64,000 nucleotides of DNA, taken from assembly GCF_013141765.1 (NCBI RefSeq), contig NZ_WHOD01000128.1:1-64000 (forward strand). Reading direction: 5' to 3'. The number at the start of each line of letters is the position of its first letter. Position 1 is the first letter of the stretch. This document shows positions 7,321 to 17,111 of this stretch, piece after piece. The DNA is from Paenibacillus foliorum (GTDB taxonomy: Bacteria; Bacillota; Bacilli; Paenibacillales; NBRC-103111). Below the pieces are notes generated by a model. That model saw only the letters and a list, made by a program, of their open reading frames with translations. It was not told the origin of the DNA and did no database searches. Both the position numbers and the translations under genes were made by a program.

Positions 7321-8415
7321 TTACTTTTTCACTGCTATTCGTTTGCCTGTGGTAATCTCGGGGATACTAAGTTCACGGAGCGGTTGATCCGCCGCAGCAT
7401 CTAAGCCTACAAACGCCAATGTGCCGTCTTCGGCCAATACCACAAATTCATTAGACAACACATCCGCATCAACCGGTCGGTGCTCCCATGCCAGATGAAT
7501 TTGCTTGCGTGTTTTCAGATCCAGCAGCCCTAATGGTCTATCAAGCTCAACATTAATATTAGATAAGTCATAACGAACGATCAACATTTTACCTTGAAGT
7601 CCAACCATACTATAGGAGTAGGGTTTTGTGTTCGAAACAAAATTTTTCGTCAGCTCATAGGGAGTTTGTTTGGGGTTGTATTTATATATTTTATTAGACC
7701 ATTCATTCTTGGATCGCTCTGATATCATCATATAAATATCGCCGTTCGTATCCAACGCCACTTGATCGAGCGGATAGCGCCGCCCTTCTTGAATCTGTTT
7801 GTCCCATTCCCCGCTGAGAACATCAGCTTTATACAGATTAGAGCTTGTCTCTATATTATTTGAAGTTACGAAGTAGACGCTCCTCCCGCTCCCTTTCACA
7901 CTCTCAACGCTTCCTGGCACAAACCATTCCTTAAGCCATTTATGCTCCAACACATCATACAGGGCTACCTTCGTGAAATCTCCACTCTTCTGAGCCGTTT
8001 TATCGGCGGAAACAAGGAATAATACATCACCGAATAAATAACTGAACTTGGGAGATAATTGCGGCGTTGGGTATTGAATGAAGCTGTCTGCTTGCTTATC
8101 GCGTAAATAAAAGCCCTTGAACGCTTTCGGATCGTTAGCATTATAAACCGTAACCACCGTATGCTCGGAGGTATAGCAGATGCTGCTTATCGACTGCTCC
8201 GTATGCAGAATTCGTTTAGACAACTTCGTCTTGCTATTCACGCTGAACAGCTGAAACTCATCAGCCAGCAGCATATTGCCAGTCTCGTCTATGGCTTGGG
8301 TAGCCTGTGGATCGATTGGCGTAACATGAGTCTTAGTTTGGAACACAAAGAACAAATAAACGGTACTTGCGACAGTCAGTAGAATGAGAGAAATCCATAA
8401 GAACCGTTTTTTCAA
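7321..8415 (-). CDS. Membrane-anchored propeller-like protein of unknown function
   Basis: A 364-aa protein with an N-terminal hydrophobic anchor (KRFLWISLILLTVASTVYLF, residues 3-22) and an exported body of short beta-rich repeats (for example YDVLEHKWLKEW, DTNGDIYMMIS, LLDLKTRKQIHL) that resemble a beta-propeller. I do not recognise a named family. Three TTG codons in a row follow AAGGAAGG; the third (8415) has the best spacing of 7 nt, so I use it. It follows lipM-facing DNA in the same direction (33 bp upstream of lipM), so the two may be co-transcribed. A protein of similar layout is encoded at 38592-40226. Confidence 0.7.
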   Translation of the reverse strand: MKKRFLWISLILLTVASTVYLFFVFQTKTHVTPIDPQATQAIDETGNMLLADEFQLFSVNSKTKLSKRILHTEQSISSICYTSEHTVVTVYNANDPKAFKGFYLRDKQADSFIQYPTPQLSPKFSYLFGDVLFLVSADKTAQKSGDFTKVALYDVLEHKWLKEWFVPGSVESVKGSGRSVYFVTSNNIETSSNLYKADVLSGEWDKQIQEGRRYPLDQVALDTNGDIYMMISERSKNEWSNKIYKYNPKQTPYELTKNFVSNTKPYSYSMVGLQGKMLIVRYDLSNINVELDRPLGLLDLKTRKQIHLAWEHRPVDADVLSNEFVVLAEDGTLAFVGLDAAADQPLRELSIPEITTGKRIAVKK

Positions 8416-8587
8416 CAACAATCCTTCCTTTCTGCACAACTATAAACCATCATAATGCATTCAATCGAGTTATGAAAGTACCTCTTTTCGTCCATACTTA
8501 AAAGTAACGATTATGAAGAATTACCTATGTTCACACGTACGTTTGCCAGCTTGCCTTCCTAAGGAGGGCGATAAAGGAGCGTCTACT

Positions 8588-10384
8588 ATGCAAACAACCG
8601 ATCACAAAGAACACGTGCGACCGTTCAACGATCATGTTCAGCTTCATTTTGACAGGCAGTGGTTTGAAGAATTGCATACCAAAGCTCTTCGCAACGGCCC
8701 TTGGGACGATTGGACCTTATATCAGCTCGCTTACGAGGCTGAACAATCCAGCCTTATTTCCAGCTTTGATGAGCTGCAATGTCTCGTTCATATTCAACAA
8801 CTAACCCCGATGCCTCATCAGATCGATACAGCCAAAAAGGTTTTGAACGAGATGCGCGGCAGAGCCATCCTGGCCGATGAAGTCGGTTTGGGCAAAACGA
8901 TCGAAGCCGGACTTATTTTAAAAGAATACATCATTCGCGGCTTGGTCAAAAAAGTGCTAATCCTCGTTCCCGCTTCATTAGTGCTGCAATGGGTTCGTGA
9001 GCTGAATCAGAAGTTCGGCATTCCTGCCGTTGCCCAGAAAAAGGAATATATGTGGCAGCAGAACGACATAGTCGTCGCTTCCATGGATACAGCCAAACGT
9101 GATCCGCATCGTGAAATAGTATTGGGTCTGGAATACGATATGCTCATTATAGATGAAGCACACAAGCTGAAAAACAAAAAAACAACTAACTATCAGTTCA
9201 TTACCGAGCTGCGCAAAAAATACTGCCTGCTGCTGACAGCAACACCGGTACAGAATGATTTAAAAGAGCTATACAATCTCATCACATTACTCAAGCCCGG
9301 TCATCTGGGTGGGCAAGGCAGCTTCCAGTCCAATTTTGTTGTGGATAAACGCGTACCCAAAAATGAGGATCAGCTGCAGCAGGAGCTTTCTAAGGTAATG
9401 ATCCGAAATCGGCGAACCGACGGCAATGTGAACTTCACCAAGCGTATTGTACGCAACATTCCACTGACGCTTTCTCCCGAGGAAAAGGCGCTTTATGATG
9501 GCGTAACCAACTTTGTCAAAGGCCGCTATGAAGAATCAGGCAGTGATCTGAGCAGTATCCTATCCTTAGTCACATTACAGCGAGAGGTTTGCAGCAGCAG
9601 GGACGCGGTTTTTATCACCCTGGTCAATATGTTCAAGAAAACACCGGAGGATTCCCCGCTTCGCCCCCGAATCTGGGAGCTGGTCGAGCTGATCCGGAGC
9701 ATTAAGGCCAACACCAAGGCGGAAAAAGTAATCGAGCTGATCCAAGATATTAATGATAAGGTCATTATTTTCACCGAATACCGGGCCTCGCAAGAATACT
9801 TGATGCAGTATTTGAAAGAACATAAAATTACTGCCGTACCCTATCGGGGCGGTATGAACAGAGGTAAGAAGGATTGGATGATGGACCTGTTTCGCAACCG
9901 CGCCCAGGTGCTAGTAGCTACAGAAGCCGGAGGCGAAGGGATCAATCTACAATTTTGCCATCACATGATCAACTTTGATCTGCCCTGGAACCCGATGCGA
10001 GTTGAGCAGCGGATTGGCCGTGTTCACCGATTGGGACAGAAGGATGATGTGAAAATCTACAACCTCTCTACCCAAGGTACAATCGAGGAATACATTTTAT
10101 CCTTGCTGCATGAAAAAATCAATATGTTCGAGCTGGTCATCGGCGAGCTGGATACGATTTTGGAGAGGCTGGAGAAAACGAGCTCATTAGAAAATCATTT
10201 GGCCAAAATGATCCTGACCTCACGCAGCGAGGAAGATATAAAGCGTCAAATGGACGACCTCGGTCGTTCCATTTCAACCATTCGGACAGAGGTGGAGCAG
10301 CATACACAGGATCCCTCGCAGCTCACAGCGCTGCTAGATTCCGTGGCAGGGCAATCCGCTCCTCAGGCGGAGGTGCTTCCATGA
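8588..10384 (+). CDS. yqhH: SNF2-family DEAD/H helicase, YqhH-like
   Basis: A 598-aa superfamily 2 ATPase. In order: DEVGLGKTIEAGL (Walker A, about residue 95), DEAH (motif II, about residue 193), LLTATPVQN (motif III), the HELICc half with IIFTEYRAS, TEAGGEGINLQF and the arginine-finger motif QRIGRVHRLGQ. This is the RapA/YqhH-like branch, which moves on nucleic acid; the cellular role is not established. The ATG at 8588 has AAAGGAGCG 9 nt upstream; an ATG at 8513 lacks a ribosome binding site. It overlaps yqhG by 4 bp (ATGA), so the two are translationally coupled. Confidence 0.92.
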   Translation: MQTTDHKEHVRPFNDHVQLHFDRQWFEELHTKALRNGPWDDWTLYQLAYEAEQSSLISSFDELQCLVHIQQLTPMPHQIDTAKKVLNEMRGRAILADEVGLGKTIEAGLILKEYIIRGLVKKVLILVPASLVLQWVRELNQKFGIPAVAQKKEYMWQQNDIVVASMDTAKRDPHREIVLGLEYDMLIIDEAHKLKNKKTTNYQFITELRKKYCLLLTATPVQNDLKELYNLITLLKPGHLGGQGSFQSNFVVDKRVPKNEDQLQQELSKVMIRNRRTDGNVNFTKRIVRNIPLTLSPEEKALYDGVTNFVKGRYEESGSDLSSILSLVTLQREVCSSRDAVFITLVNMFKKTPEDSPLRPRIWELVELIRSIKANTKAEKVIELIQDINDKVIIFTEYRASQEYLMQYLKEHKITAVPYRGGMNRGKKDWMMDLFRNRAQVLVATEAGGEGINLQFCHHMINFDLPWNPMRVEQRIGRVHRLGQKDDVKIYNLSTQGTIEEYILSLLHEKINMFELVIGELDTILERLEKTSSLENHLAKMILTSRSEEDIKRQMDDLGRSISTIRTEVEQHTQDPSQLTALLDSVAGQSAPQAEVLP

Positions 10385-11400
10385 ACCAAACGCAAATTCA
10401 AGAATTCGTATTGCGCTACTTAGATGCGGAGCAATGCGATATTGTGGAGAAGCATCCAGCTTACGTTACCGTAAAGCTATCTCCTTCTGCCGATAAAGAG
10501 CTGACTTATCGACCTTATTACTGGAGCTTCGTGGAACGAACCGGGGTTGCGCCCGAGACGATGACCTGCACCTTTATCTTCGATCCGGATGGCCATAAGG
10601 CATCCGTTCAGGAGGCAGGCGGCGCACCGGCTGCTGGCTTGCCTCCGCAGGCTATGCCTGCTAGCGCCAGGCCAGCGGAAGGCAGCTCTGCGGGCATAAC
10701 GCCGCCTGTGGTGCCTGGGCAAGAGCAGCAGCCGGACAGCATCCTCGGCCGCTATTTCGGCTTCGTGCCGACACAGATAGTCGCACGGGTGCCGAAGGAC
10801 GAAGTCACCTTCGGGAGCCGAAGGCTGGAGCAGATCTTCGGCGCAGTGCGCAACAAGGGCCGCTTCGTCCACCTGTATGAGCAATTCAAGCCAGAGCAGA
10901 AATCCACAGCAACCCTCCCTTACGAGAATTGGCTTGCGGTGAATTTCAAGGTCGAGCTCGCATGTGATATGAAGCGAAGTGAGATTCACTCACTCGGCAT
11001 TCATCTGGAAACAGGACAAATCCGTGAACGGTTTCAAGAGTCATTGCTTAACAAACGACTTACTCCGCGTCTGCCCGCGCAAATTTTCATCATTCCCGAT
11101 AAAATTACACTGCCGCGAGCAGTTATCTATCTGGAAGAATATTTAGAGCAGCTGCTGAGAGGTTATGACCATAGCTGGGCCAAAGAAGCAGGCTTGCGCC
11201 TAACCGATGAGATCGACCGTATACGGGGATATTATGAAACATTAATCCAAGGAGCTGACCCTGAAAAGCGGTCTGAGGTTGAAGCCCAATATGTTAACCG
11301 CAAGCAAGAGATTGATTGGCAGTACAGACCGCGAATCCAAGTATCCGTCATCAATTGCGGTCTATTTCATCTTCAAAAAGATCACTTGCCCATCAACTGA
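10381..11400 (+). CDS. yqhG: YqhG-family protein with a low-complexity insertion
   Basis: A 339-aa protein of the YqhG family, the constant partner of YqhH in Bacillales; function unknown. The N-terminus (VLRYLDAEQCDIVEKHPAYV, PYYWSFVERTG) and the section from FVPTQIVARVPKDEVTFGSRRL onward resemble YqhG. Between them, about residues 78-122 form an Ala/Pro/Gly/Gln-rich insertion, encoded by DNA clearly richer in G and C than the flanks. The C-terminal third is predicted helical. Start codon overlaps the yqhH stop (ATGA). Confidence 0.85.
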   Translation: MNQTQIQEFVLRYLDAEQCDIVEKHPAYVTVKLSPSADKELTYRPYYWSFVERTGVAPETMTCTFIFDPDGHKASVQEAGGAPAAGLPPQAMPASARPAEGSSAGITPPVVPGQEQQPDSILGRYFGFVPTQIVARVPKDEVTFGSRRLEQIFGAVRNKGRFVHLYEQFKPEQKSTATLPYENWLAVNFKVELACDMKRSEIHSLGIHLETGQIRERFQESLLNKRLTPRLPAQIFIIPDKITLPRAVIYLEEYLEQLLRGYDHSWAKEAGLRLTDEIDRIRGYYETLIQGADPEKRSEVEAQYVNRKQEIDWQYRPRIQVSVINCGLFHLQKDHLPIN

Positions 11401-11604
11401 CGAATTCTGCTAAATGGCAGCAAAATAAGAAGCAAAATGATTTTACATTCCCTACAGGTTCTAACATCCTTTTCAAGACATATTTTATACAATAAGGGCA
11501 TAGCAGCTTGTTCAACTAACGTATCTCGACATAACCTTCTATTAGAACACCTTTTCAAAACTACAAGCTTCATGTCCGAAAACAATACACAAGCAGGTGA
11601 ATGG

Positions 11605-12585
11605 ATGATCAAATCAACTCTATGGCTCATGTCGCTCGTTATCTGGACTAGCCTAATGCTGCCTATGCCTCTTTCCAATGCAGCCGTATCTAGCTCTGGA
11701 TCATACACAGCAACAACACCCAATGCTGCGACTTCTGCAGCCTCATCGTCATCAGCAGAAGCGCCTATTCCCGTTCCTGTCCCATCGCCTTCGCAGCCGG
11801 ATAACACCCTGTCTTCCCCATCTTTAATGGAAGCAATCAAGCAATGGACTCAAAGCATCTCTGCAAAACCAGGCTATGAGGCATGGAAGCAAGCAACCTG
11901 GACAAGCCAACCGCTTGGGCCAGGAACACATGGTTGGATCGTACTGCTCCAATCCAATGGTCAACCCGTAGGTTACATGGTGATACATGCAGCGGACCCG
12001 AACAATCCCACTAAGTACCGTCTGACTGAATACGGAAGTGGGAATACTCCTCTCTTCAGTATGCAAACTCTGTACCAATCTCTGGTACAGCTTGAACTAA
12101 TGAATACTTCCTATCATGCAGAACGTCTGTATACAAGCCCCTTGCAAGCAGTCTGGAAGATAACCTCCGGTGAAGACCTGTATTTCATTGATGCCAAGAC
12201 AGGTGAGGTTCTCCCCCAGCTAACGGTTTCCGAGAAGCAGGAGTTCGATAAACCACTTGAAGAACAAATAGCTTCCCTTCTGAAACCAGAGCATACGATA
12301 ACCGGAAGTGTTCAACTTCCCGAATTTGATCCATATGAACGTCTGCCATGGGTAAAAGGCACTCCCGCACAATATGGATCCATCTCAGCACTGCTTAGCG
12401 ACCTTGATCAGCAAAAAAAACTTACCTATACGGCCCAATTGTTTGATGATAAGGTTACGATCCCGTTAGCAGTAACTGGTTATCATCAATGGTCCAATAA
12501 TGAAGTGTTTTTGCTGTTGGAGCAAAAAGGGCAGCGTGCGATTCCTTACGGCACCACTTTCCAGCTCGGAAAGCTGTATCCTTAA
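11605..12585 (+). CDS. Secreted protein of unknown function
   Basis: A 326-aa exported protein: signal peptide MIKSTLWLMSLVIWTSLMLP with cleavage probably after SNA (about residue 28), then a Ser/Ala/Thr/Pro-rich linker (residues 30-75), then a globular part with YFIDAKTGEVLPQ, a phrase seen in some peptidase-propeptide-like domains. No catalytic motif is visible. The start at 11605 is preceded by AGGTGA and begins a proper signal peptide; in-frame ATGs at 11437 and 11572 are not. A long hairpin follows the stop. It may be co-transcribed with yqhHG, 204 bp away. Confidence 0.65.
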   Translation: MIKSTLWLMSLVIWTSLMLPMPLSNAAVSSSGSYTATTPNAATSAASSSSAEAPIPVPVPSPSQPDNTLSSPSLMEAIKQWTQSISAKPGYEAWKQATWTSQPLGPGTHGWIVLLQSNGQPVGYMVIHAADPNNPTKYRLTEYGSGNTPLFSMQTLYQSLVQLELMNTSYHAERLYTSPLQAVWKITSGEDLYFIDAKTGEVLPQLTVSEKQEFDKPLEEQIASLLKPEHTITGSVQLPEFDPYERLPWVKGTPAQYGSISALLSDLDQQKKLTYTAQLFDDKVTIPLAVTGYHQWSNNEVFLLLEQKGQRAIPYGTTFQLGKLYP

Positions 12586-12598
12586 CTAACCTAAAAGT

Positions 12599-12673
12599 AG
12601 AAAAGCTTCCCTTCTTCAACAGTCGATTTGGAAGAATCGTGTCTGTTAAAGAGCGAAGCTTTTCATTTTTTTA
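12599..12673. terminator. Long bidirectional terminator
   Basis: GAAAAGCTTC pairs with GAAGCTTTTC at the base, with a second paired block (AACAG/CTGTT) inside a long loop, then ATTTTTT on the plus strand. It ends the exported-protein gene, and its far arm overlaps the last codons of yqzE from the opposite strand. Confidence 0.7.
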
Positions 12674-12869
12674 TGCGCAAGCCTTGAGTCCACATCAGTA
12701 TGGCTACAGGCAGCATGCCGAACCAGCGGTACTTCCAATGCTCCCGTGCCTCCCTCTGACTCGCCCTAACTTGCTTGCGAACCTCGCGAGGCGTTTCCAT
12801 ATAATGCAGCAGCTGTACGGTTACATATTTAACCAATTCATCACTTTTTGCCAGCACAACCACCCCCAT
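12663..12869 (-). CDS. yqzE: YqzE-family small protein
   Basis: A 68-aa protein. The pattern DELVKYVTVQLLHYMETPREVRK, then a basic stretch and RWFGMLPVAILMW, matches the YqzE family (a short protein near the comG operon in Bacillus; function unknown). The C-terminal WFGMLPVAILMW segment is hydrophobic and could touch the membrane. The start is uncertain: ATG at 12869 has no clear ribosome binding site, while an internal GTG (12857) follows GGGGGTGG. The gene's presence close to yqhHG keeps the Bacillus neighbourhood partly intact. Confidence 0.8.
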   Translation of the reverse strand: MGVVVLAKSDELVKYVTVQLLHYMETPREVRKQVRASQREAREHWKYRWFGMLPVAILMWTQGLRIKK

Positions 12870-13017
12870 GATATAAGTATGACCTATTTTTATAGGGGTA
12901 ACCCTTTCTGCTAAAAAAATGGATACGGGCCGTCATAACAAGCGAATCTTAAAAGTACGGTCAAAGGGTGTCAGCAAATTCACATGAACATACTGGCATC
13001 CACCGGGATGCTGATCC

Positions 13018-13206
13018 TCACGAATATCCGGGGTTTGTACCTGCAAACTGCTTGTTGATCTCCTGTTCAAACAGCTTCAAATTGTTTTGATACGTGTAAT
13101 AGACGGTAACTCCAAAAGCTATTGATATGATCATGGACAAGCTAAGAATCAGCTTTACACTAAAGCTTCTGCTGATGCCTAATAGATCACGCGCCAAATC
13201 ATCCAT
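13018..13206 (-). CDS. Small single-pass membrane protein
   Basis: A 62-aa protein with a basic N-terminus, one strong transmembrane segment (LILSLSMIISIAFGVTVYY, about residues 19-37) and a charged tail. The look is that of the first 60 residues of a sensor kinase or chemoreceptor, but no continuation exists downstream in any frame I followed, so it is either a genuine small protein or a truncated leftover. GGGGCGGTGA precedes the ATG at a slightly short distance. Confidence 0.5.
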   Translation of the reverse strand: MDDLARDLLGISRSFSVKLILSLSMIISIAFGVTVYYTYQNNLKLFEQEINKQFAGTNPGYS

Positions 13207-13302
13207 TCACCGCCCCTTTTATGCTTGTAATTACAGTATCATAGGTTATTTTTCTCTCCAGCACAAAGTTTTCTGCACGAGGCTTCGGATAGGTTCACGC
13301 AT

Positions 13303-13352
13303 GCAAAAACACCCTGAAATCCGCTTTCTGAGGAAAACGGATTCCAGGGTGT
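13303..13352 (-). terminator. argS terminator
   Basis: Minus strand AACACCCTGGAATCCGTTTT pairs with AAGCGGATTTCAGGGTGTT around a short loop and ends in TTTTTG. It lies about 100 bp past the argS stop and is the only strong hairpin there. Confidence 0.8.
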
Positions 13353-13447
13353 TTAGATTCAGCATTGCAATGTACATAGGAACAAACGAGTTGGTCTAGG
13401 TTGAGAGCACAGTTACCTTAAACTTAGCTCCTGCGTAAGTCACGCAG

Positions 13448-15166
13448 CTACATTTTTTCCGGTGCTTCCACACCGATTAGAGTCAAGCCATTGCGCAGTG
13501 TAATCTGCACACTCTTTACAAGTGCTAATCTAGCTTGACGCAGCGAAACATCATCAACAAGAATAGGGCACTCATGGTAGAAACGGTTGAAGCTTTGCGC
13601 CAAGTCGACCAAATAACGGCTGACAATTGAAGGCTCTAGCTTGTACATAGCCTGTTCCACACGTTCCTTGAACAGGTACAGCTGCTTAATTACTCCCTGT
13701 GCCTCAGCATCATCCAGCAAAGCCAGATTCAATGCATCAGACGATACAGGCAGCTCTATCCCTTCCCCGCCATTAGCTCTGCGCAGCAAGCTGCAAGTTC
13801 TTACATACGTGTATTGAACATAGGGACCTGTCTCACCATCAAAGTTAAGTGCATCCTCCCAAGAAAATACAATATCCTTGATCCGATTGTTGCTCAGGTC
13901 GCTGAAAATAATGGCGCCCACACCGACTTGACGAGCAACCTCGTCCCGGTTTTCCAAATTCGGATTTTTCTCTTCGATAATCTCCCGAGTCTTCTCAACC
14001 GCTAGCGTCAATAGCTCCTCTAGGCGAATTACATTCCCTTTACGAGTTGACAGCTTTGCACCCTCAAGACTTACTTTACCGAAAGGCACGTGGGCAAGCT
14101 TATTAGACCAATCATAGCCCATCAGCTCAATAACTTTGAACCACTGCTGAAAGTGCAAGCTCTGCCCTGCATCTGTAACATAAATAGCTTTCTCGAAATC
14201 ATACGTTTTATTACGATAGATTGCAGCCGTAACATCCCGAGTATGGTACAGTGTTCCCCCATCCTTCTTGATCATTAGAGCAGGAGGCATGTTGTATTCG
14301 TCCAACCGTACCAGCTGCGCGCCATCATCCTCTTCCAGGAGCTTCTTTTGCTTCAGCTCCTCGATGATCGCATCCATTTTATCATTATAAAAGCTTTCGC
14401 CTGCGTAAGAATCAAACCTTACACCAAGTAAAGCATACATCTTCTCAAATTCCTTTAAGCTGATTTCAACAAACCATTTCCACAACTTTAAGGCTTCTTC
14501 ATCACCCTGCTCCAACCGAACAAAGCATAGTCGAGCTTCGGTTTCCAGATCTGGATTGTTATCTGCCTCATCGTGGAATTTAATATACAAGCGCTGCAGC
14601 TCATCGATGCCTTCTGCTTCAACCGCAGCCTGGTCTCCCCACAGCTTATAGGCAACAATCAATTTACCGAACTGAGTTCCCCAATCACCTAGATGGTTAA
14701 TTCCAACGCAATTGTACCCGAGAAACTCATGAATTTTATAAATCGCATTCCCGATCATAGTAGAACGAAGGTGGCCGATGTGAAATGTTTTGGCTATATT
14801 AGGTGACGAAAAGTCAATGACAATGTTCCGACCATTGCCTATATTTTGCGAGCCGAAACGTTCTTTCAGTTCAAAAACCTCACCAAGCACATCCGCAGCA
14901 AACTGTCCGCGATTCAAATAAACGTTGAAGTAGCCGGATACAGCCTCCACCCGTTCGAAAGCTGGATGCGCTTCCCATTGCTCCTTCAACCCCTCCGCAA
15001 TGGCTTGCGGCGCTTTGCGCAGCTGCTTGCTTAATTTAAAGCAGGGCATAGACAAGTCACCCATCTGCGGGTTAGGCGGGTATTCAATTAGCTCGGCAAT
15101 TTCATCCTCACTAACACCTTCCACCTGCGAAACTAGTCTGGATGCAAGTAAACTTTTATAATTCAT
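13448..15166 (-). CDS. argS: Arginyl-tRNA synthetase
   Basis: Charges tRNA-Arg; class I aminoacyl-tRNA synthetase, 572 aa. Seen in order: the N-terminal additional domain that binds the tRNA D-loop (residues 1-110), the HIGH motif in KTFHIGHLRSTMIG (about 130), the catalytic region with IYVTDAGQSLHF, the KMSKS-like loop STRKGNVI (ArgRS lacks the canonical second lysine), and the DALR anticodon-binding domain with ARLALVKSVQITLRNGLTLIGVEAPEKM at the C-terminus. ATG at 15166 has AAAGGGGA about 10 nt upstream; an earlier in-frame ATG at 15325 lies in the preceding terminator region. I looked for a T-box leader and found none. Confidence 0.97.
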   Translation of the reverse strand: MNYKSLLASRLVSQVEGVSEDEIAELIEYPPNPQMGDLSMPCFKLSKQLRKAPQAIAEGLKEQWEAHPAFERVEAVSGYFNVYLNRGQFAADVLGEVFELKERFGSQNIGNGRNIVIDFSSPNIAKTFHIGHLRSTMIGNAIYKIHEFLGYNCVGINHLGDWGTQFGKLIVAYKLWGDQAAVEAEGIDELQRLYIKFHDEADNNPDLETEARLCFVRLEQGDEEALKLWKWFVEISLKEFEKMYALLGVRFDSYAGESFYNDKMDAIIEELKQKKLLEEDDGAQLVRLDEYNMPPALMIKKDGGTLYHTRDVTAAIYRNKTYDFEKAIYVTDAGQSLHFQQWFKVIELMGYDWSNKLAHVPFGKVSLEGAKLSTRKGNVIRLEELLTLAVEKTREIIEEKNPNLENRDEVARQVGVGAIIFSDLSNNRIKDIVFSWEDALNFDGETGPYVQYTYVRTCSLLRRANGGEGIELPVSSDALNLALLDDAEAQGVIKQLYLFKERVEQAMYKLEPSIVSRYLVDLAQSFNRFYHECPILVDDVSLRQARLALVKSVQITLRNGLTLIGVEAPEKM

Positions 15167-15221
15167 GATTGATGATCCCCTTTTCTTTTCAATATCGAGC
15201 TGATCGGCAATCGGTATTTTA

Positions 15222-15250
15222 TACAATAAAGCACCCCAAACGGGGTGCTC
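15222..15250 (-). terminator. Chemoreceptor gene terminator
   Basis: Minus strand AGCACCCC-GTTT-GGGGTGCT followed by TTATTGT. It lies between the chemoreceptor stop (15339) and argS, so it probably ends the chemoreceptor transcript; there is no T-box motif next to it. Confidence 0.75.
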
Positions 15251-15338
15251 AGAAGACTTTTGTCCCAATATACCTTCATTGACATATGTTACATTATAGC
15301 TATCTGCAAAAAATGAGTCAAGCAAAGAAGCAGGTAGG

Positions 15339-17042
15339 CTAAGAGATTTTGAACTTCCTAACCACTCCGCTCAGCTCCTCGCTTATCGTTTCCATCCCAT
15401 TAGCTTCGGTAGTGATTAATTTCATGGAATCCAACTGACCGGCAGACAGCTTGGCCACCTTCGATGATTGCAAAGACGATAGCTTGGCAATCGTCGCCGT
15501 TTCATGAACGGATGAAGCGACCTCCTCCGTACCTGCTGAAATTTGCTGCGAAATCGCTGAGATTTCCATGATCTGTCCATTAGATTTATGAGCTTTGTCT
15601 ACGATGCTTTGGAATCCGCTGGATAACTGGTGAATGTATGTTTTGCCTGTCTCCATTTCAACCATTTCCCGCTCCATCGCCGCTACCATATGCTGAATCT
15701 TGAGCTGCACGGTTTCAATTAATTCTGCAATATGCTCAGAGGATAGCCTCGACTGTTCAGCCAGCTTACGAATTTCACCCGCTACAACTGCAAAACCTTT
15801 GCCATCTTCACCTGCTCTCGAAGCTTCGATAGAAGCGTTCAAAGCCAGCAGATTGGTCTGGGTCGATATTCCCTTCATAACCAATACAATTTGACCTATT
15901 TGTTCCGAGTTATTGGATAATTCCTTAACAGCTCCTGAGGATTCTTCTACTGATTGATGTATCGAGTCCATTTGTTTCAGAACGCGGTCCAATGTTTCAC
16001 TACCCTCTACCGCTGCACCTAGAGTATCCGACATCATCTCAGACATTGTCATTGCGGAGTCGGCAATTCCATTGATTCCTTCTGCAATTTCCTCCATGGC
16101 ACGCGCGCTCTCGTCCGTCCCTTTCTCCTGCGCTTCAGCCCCTGCTGCTATTTGCTGCATAGCGGATACCATCGTGTGAATCGAAGCTGCGGTCTGGTTA
16201 GCGTCTCCCGACAACACTTTGGATGTCCGATTAACCTCTCGGGAAGTATCCTCTATGGTATGTATCATTTGCTTTAATTGAATACTCATTTGATTCACTG
16301 AACTAACCAAGCTGCCAATTTCATCTTTGCTTGTGCTTGTAATGGCCTCTCCAGTTAAATCGCCTTCTGCAATTTTTTGCACCCTAGCACTGACGAGTCC
16401 AATAGGCTTTATCATCCTGCTGATTAGTAAGTAAGCTATTAATGCGGCGACTACTGGAAAAATGCCTCCTGTTTGTACCGTAAACTTCAGCATCTTAAAA
16501 GTACGATCCTTAATGATCGATGCGTCAAAATCAACTGCCATCAACGCTACAATGTTTTTGGAGCTATCATGGTCGGCAAAGATTGGAGCATAACCGGATT
16601 TACGGTCAATACCTGCAAAGTTATGAACTGCTGACGCTTCAGGATGCTTCATGCTAACCAGCATGTCTACAGCATCACGATCCACAAATACTTTATCTCC
16701 TGCTTTATATCCCTGTGCTTCCCAACGTTTATCAGGCACAATCAGCACGCCATCCAAACTTATTATTGCAGCATTTTTAAAAATAGGCTTATGATCAACG
16801 ATCCAGTTAACTTTCTCCTTTAAGTTCTGAGAAACTTTGCCTTGCGACAACTCCTGTATCTCTACAGCTGTAAGCAGCCCTGAGGTAATGCTCGCGCAGC
16901 CTATTAATTCATCGCCTGCCGCTTCATCAACCTGTTTGTAATTCACATAATATCCAATACTAAGAAGTGATAATACACTTACCATTACAGCTATGACCAC
17001 TAACCATGTAACCTTACCTACAATCCCCATTTTAATGTTCAT
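15339..17042 (-). CDS. Methyl-accepting chemotaxis protein
   Basis: A 567-aa chemoreceptor. TM1 at about residues 12-33 ([20 protein letters not shown]), a 160-residue extracellular sensor of single-Cache type, TM2 about 193-213, HAMP with the P-x-G-like [11 protein letters not shown], then a long signalling coiled coil. The conserved hairpin tip is [20 protein letters not shown] with [19 protein letters not shown], which contacts CheA/CheW. Start at 17042 with AAGAGGC upstream; the in-frame ATG at 17093 has none. No chemotaxis kinase genes lie nearby. An FNR/CRP-type palindrome stands 70 bp upstream. Confidence 0.93.
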   Translation of the reverse strand: MNIKMGIVGKVTWLVVIAVMVSVLSLLSIGYYVNYKQVDEAAGDELIGCASITSGLLTAVEIQELSQGKVSQNLKEKVNWIVDHKPIFKNAAIISLDGVLIVPDKRWEAQGYKAGDKVFVDRDAVDMLVSMKHPEASAVHNFAGIDRKSGYAPIFADHDSSKNIVALMAVDFDASIIKDRTFKMLKFTVQTGGIFPVVAALIAYLLISRMIKPIGLVSARVQKIAEGDLTGEAITSTSKDEIGSLVSSVNQMSIQLKQMIHTIEDTSREVNRTSKVLSGDANQTAASIHTMVSAMQQIAAGAEAQEKGTDESARAMEEIAEGINGIADSAMTMSEMMSDTLGAAVEGSETLDRVLKQMDSIHQSVEESSGAVKELSNNSEQIGQIVLVMKGISTQTNLLALNASIEASRAGEDGKGFAVVAGEIRKLAEQSRLSSEHIAELIETVQLKIQHMVAAMEREMVEMETGKTYIHQLSSGFQSIVDKAHKSNGQIMEISAISQQISAGTEEVASSVHETATIAKLSSLQSSKVAKLSAGQLDSMKLITTEANGMETISEELSGVVRKFKIS

Positions 17043-17111
17043 GAATATGTGCCTCTTTTCTCTATATAGGTAGCTGTACCTACAAAGTATCATGATAAAC
17101 TGACTCTATAC

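Noticed and set aside
8440-8587. Glycine riboswitch near yqhH
   Set aside because: gcvT is absent and no tandem glycine aptamer can be recognised.
10477-10989. Antisense frame of 170 codons in yqhG
   Set aside because: It exists only because the GC-rich insertion lacks stop codons on the other strand; no ribosome binding site and low-complexity content.
15222-15330. T-box leader before argS
   Set aside because: There is a hairpin with a U tract but no T-box sequence or specifier loop; it is better explained as the terminator of the upstream chemoreceptor gene.
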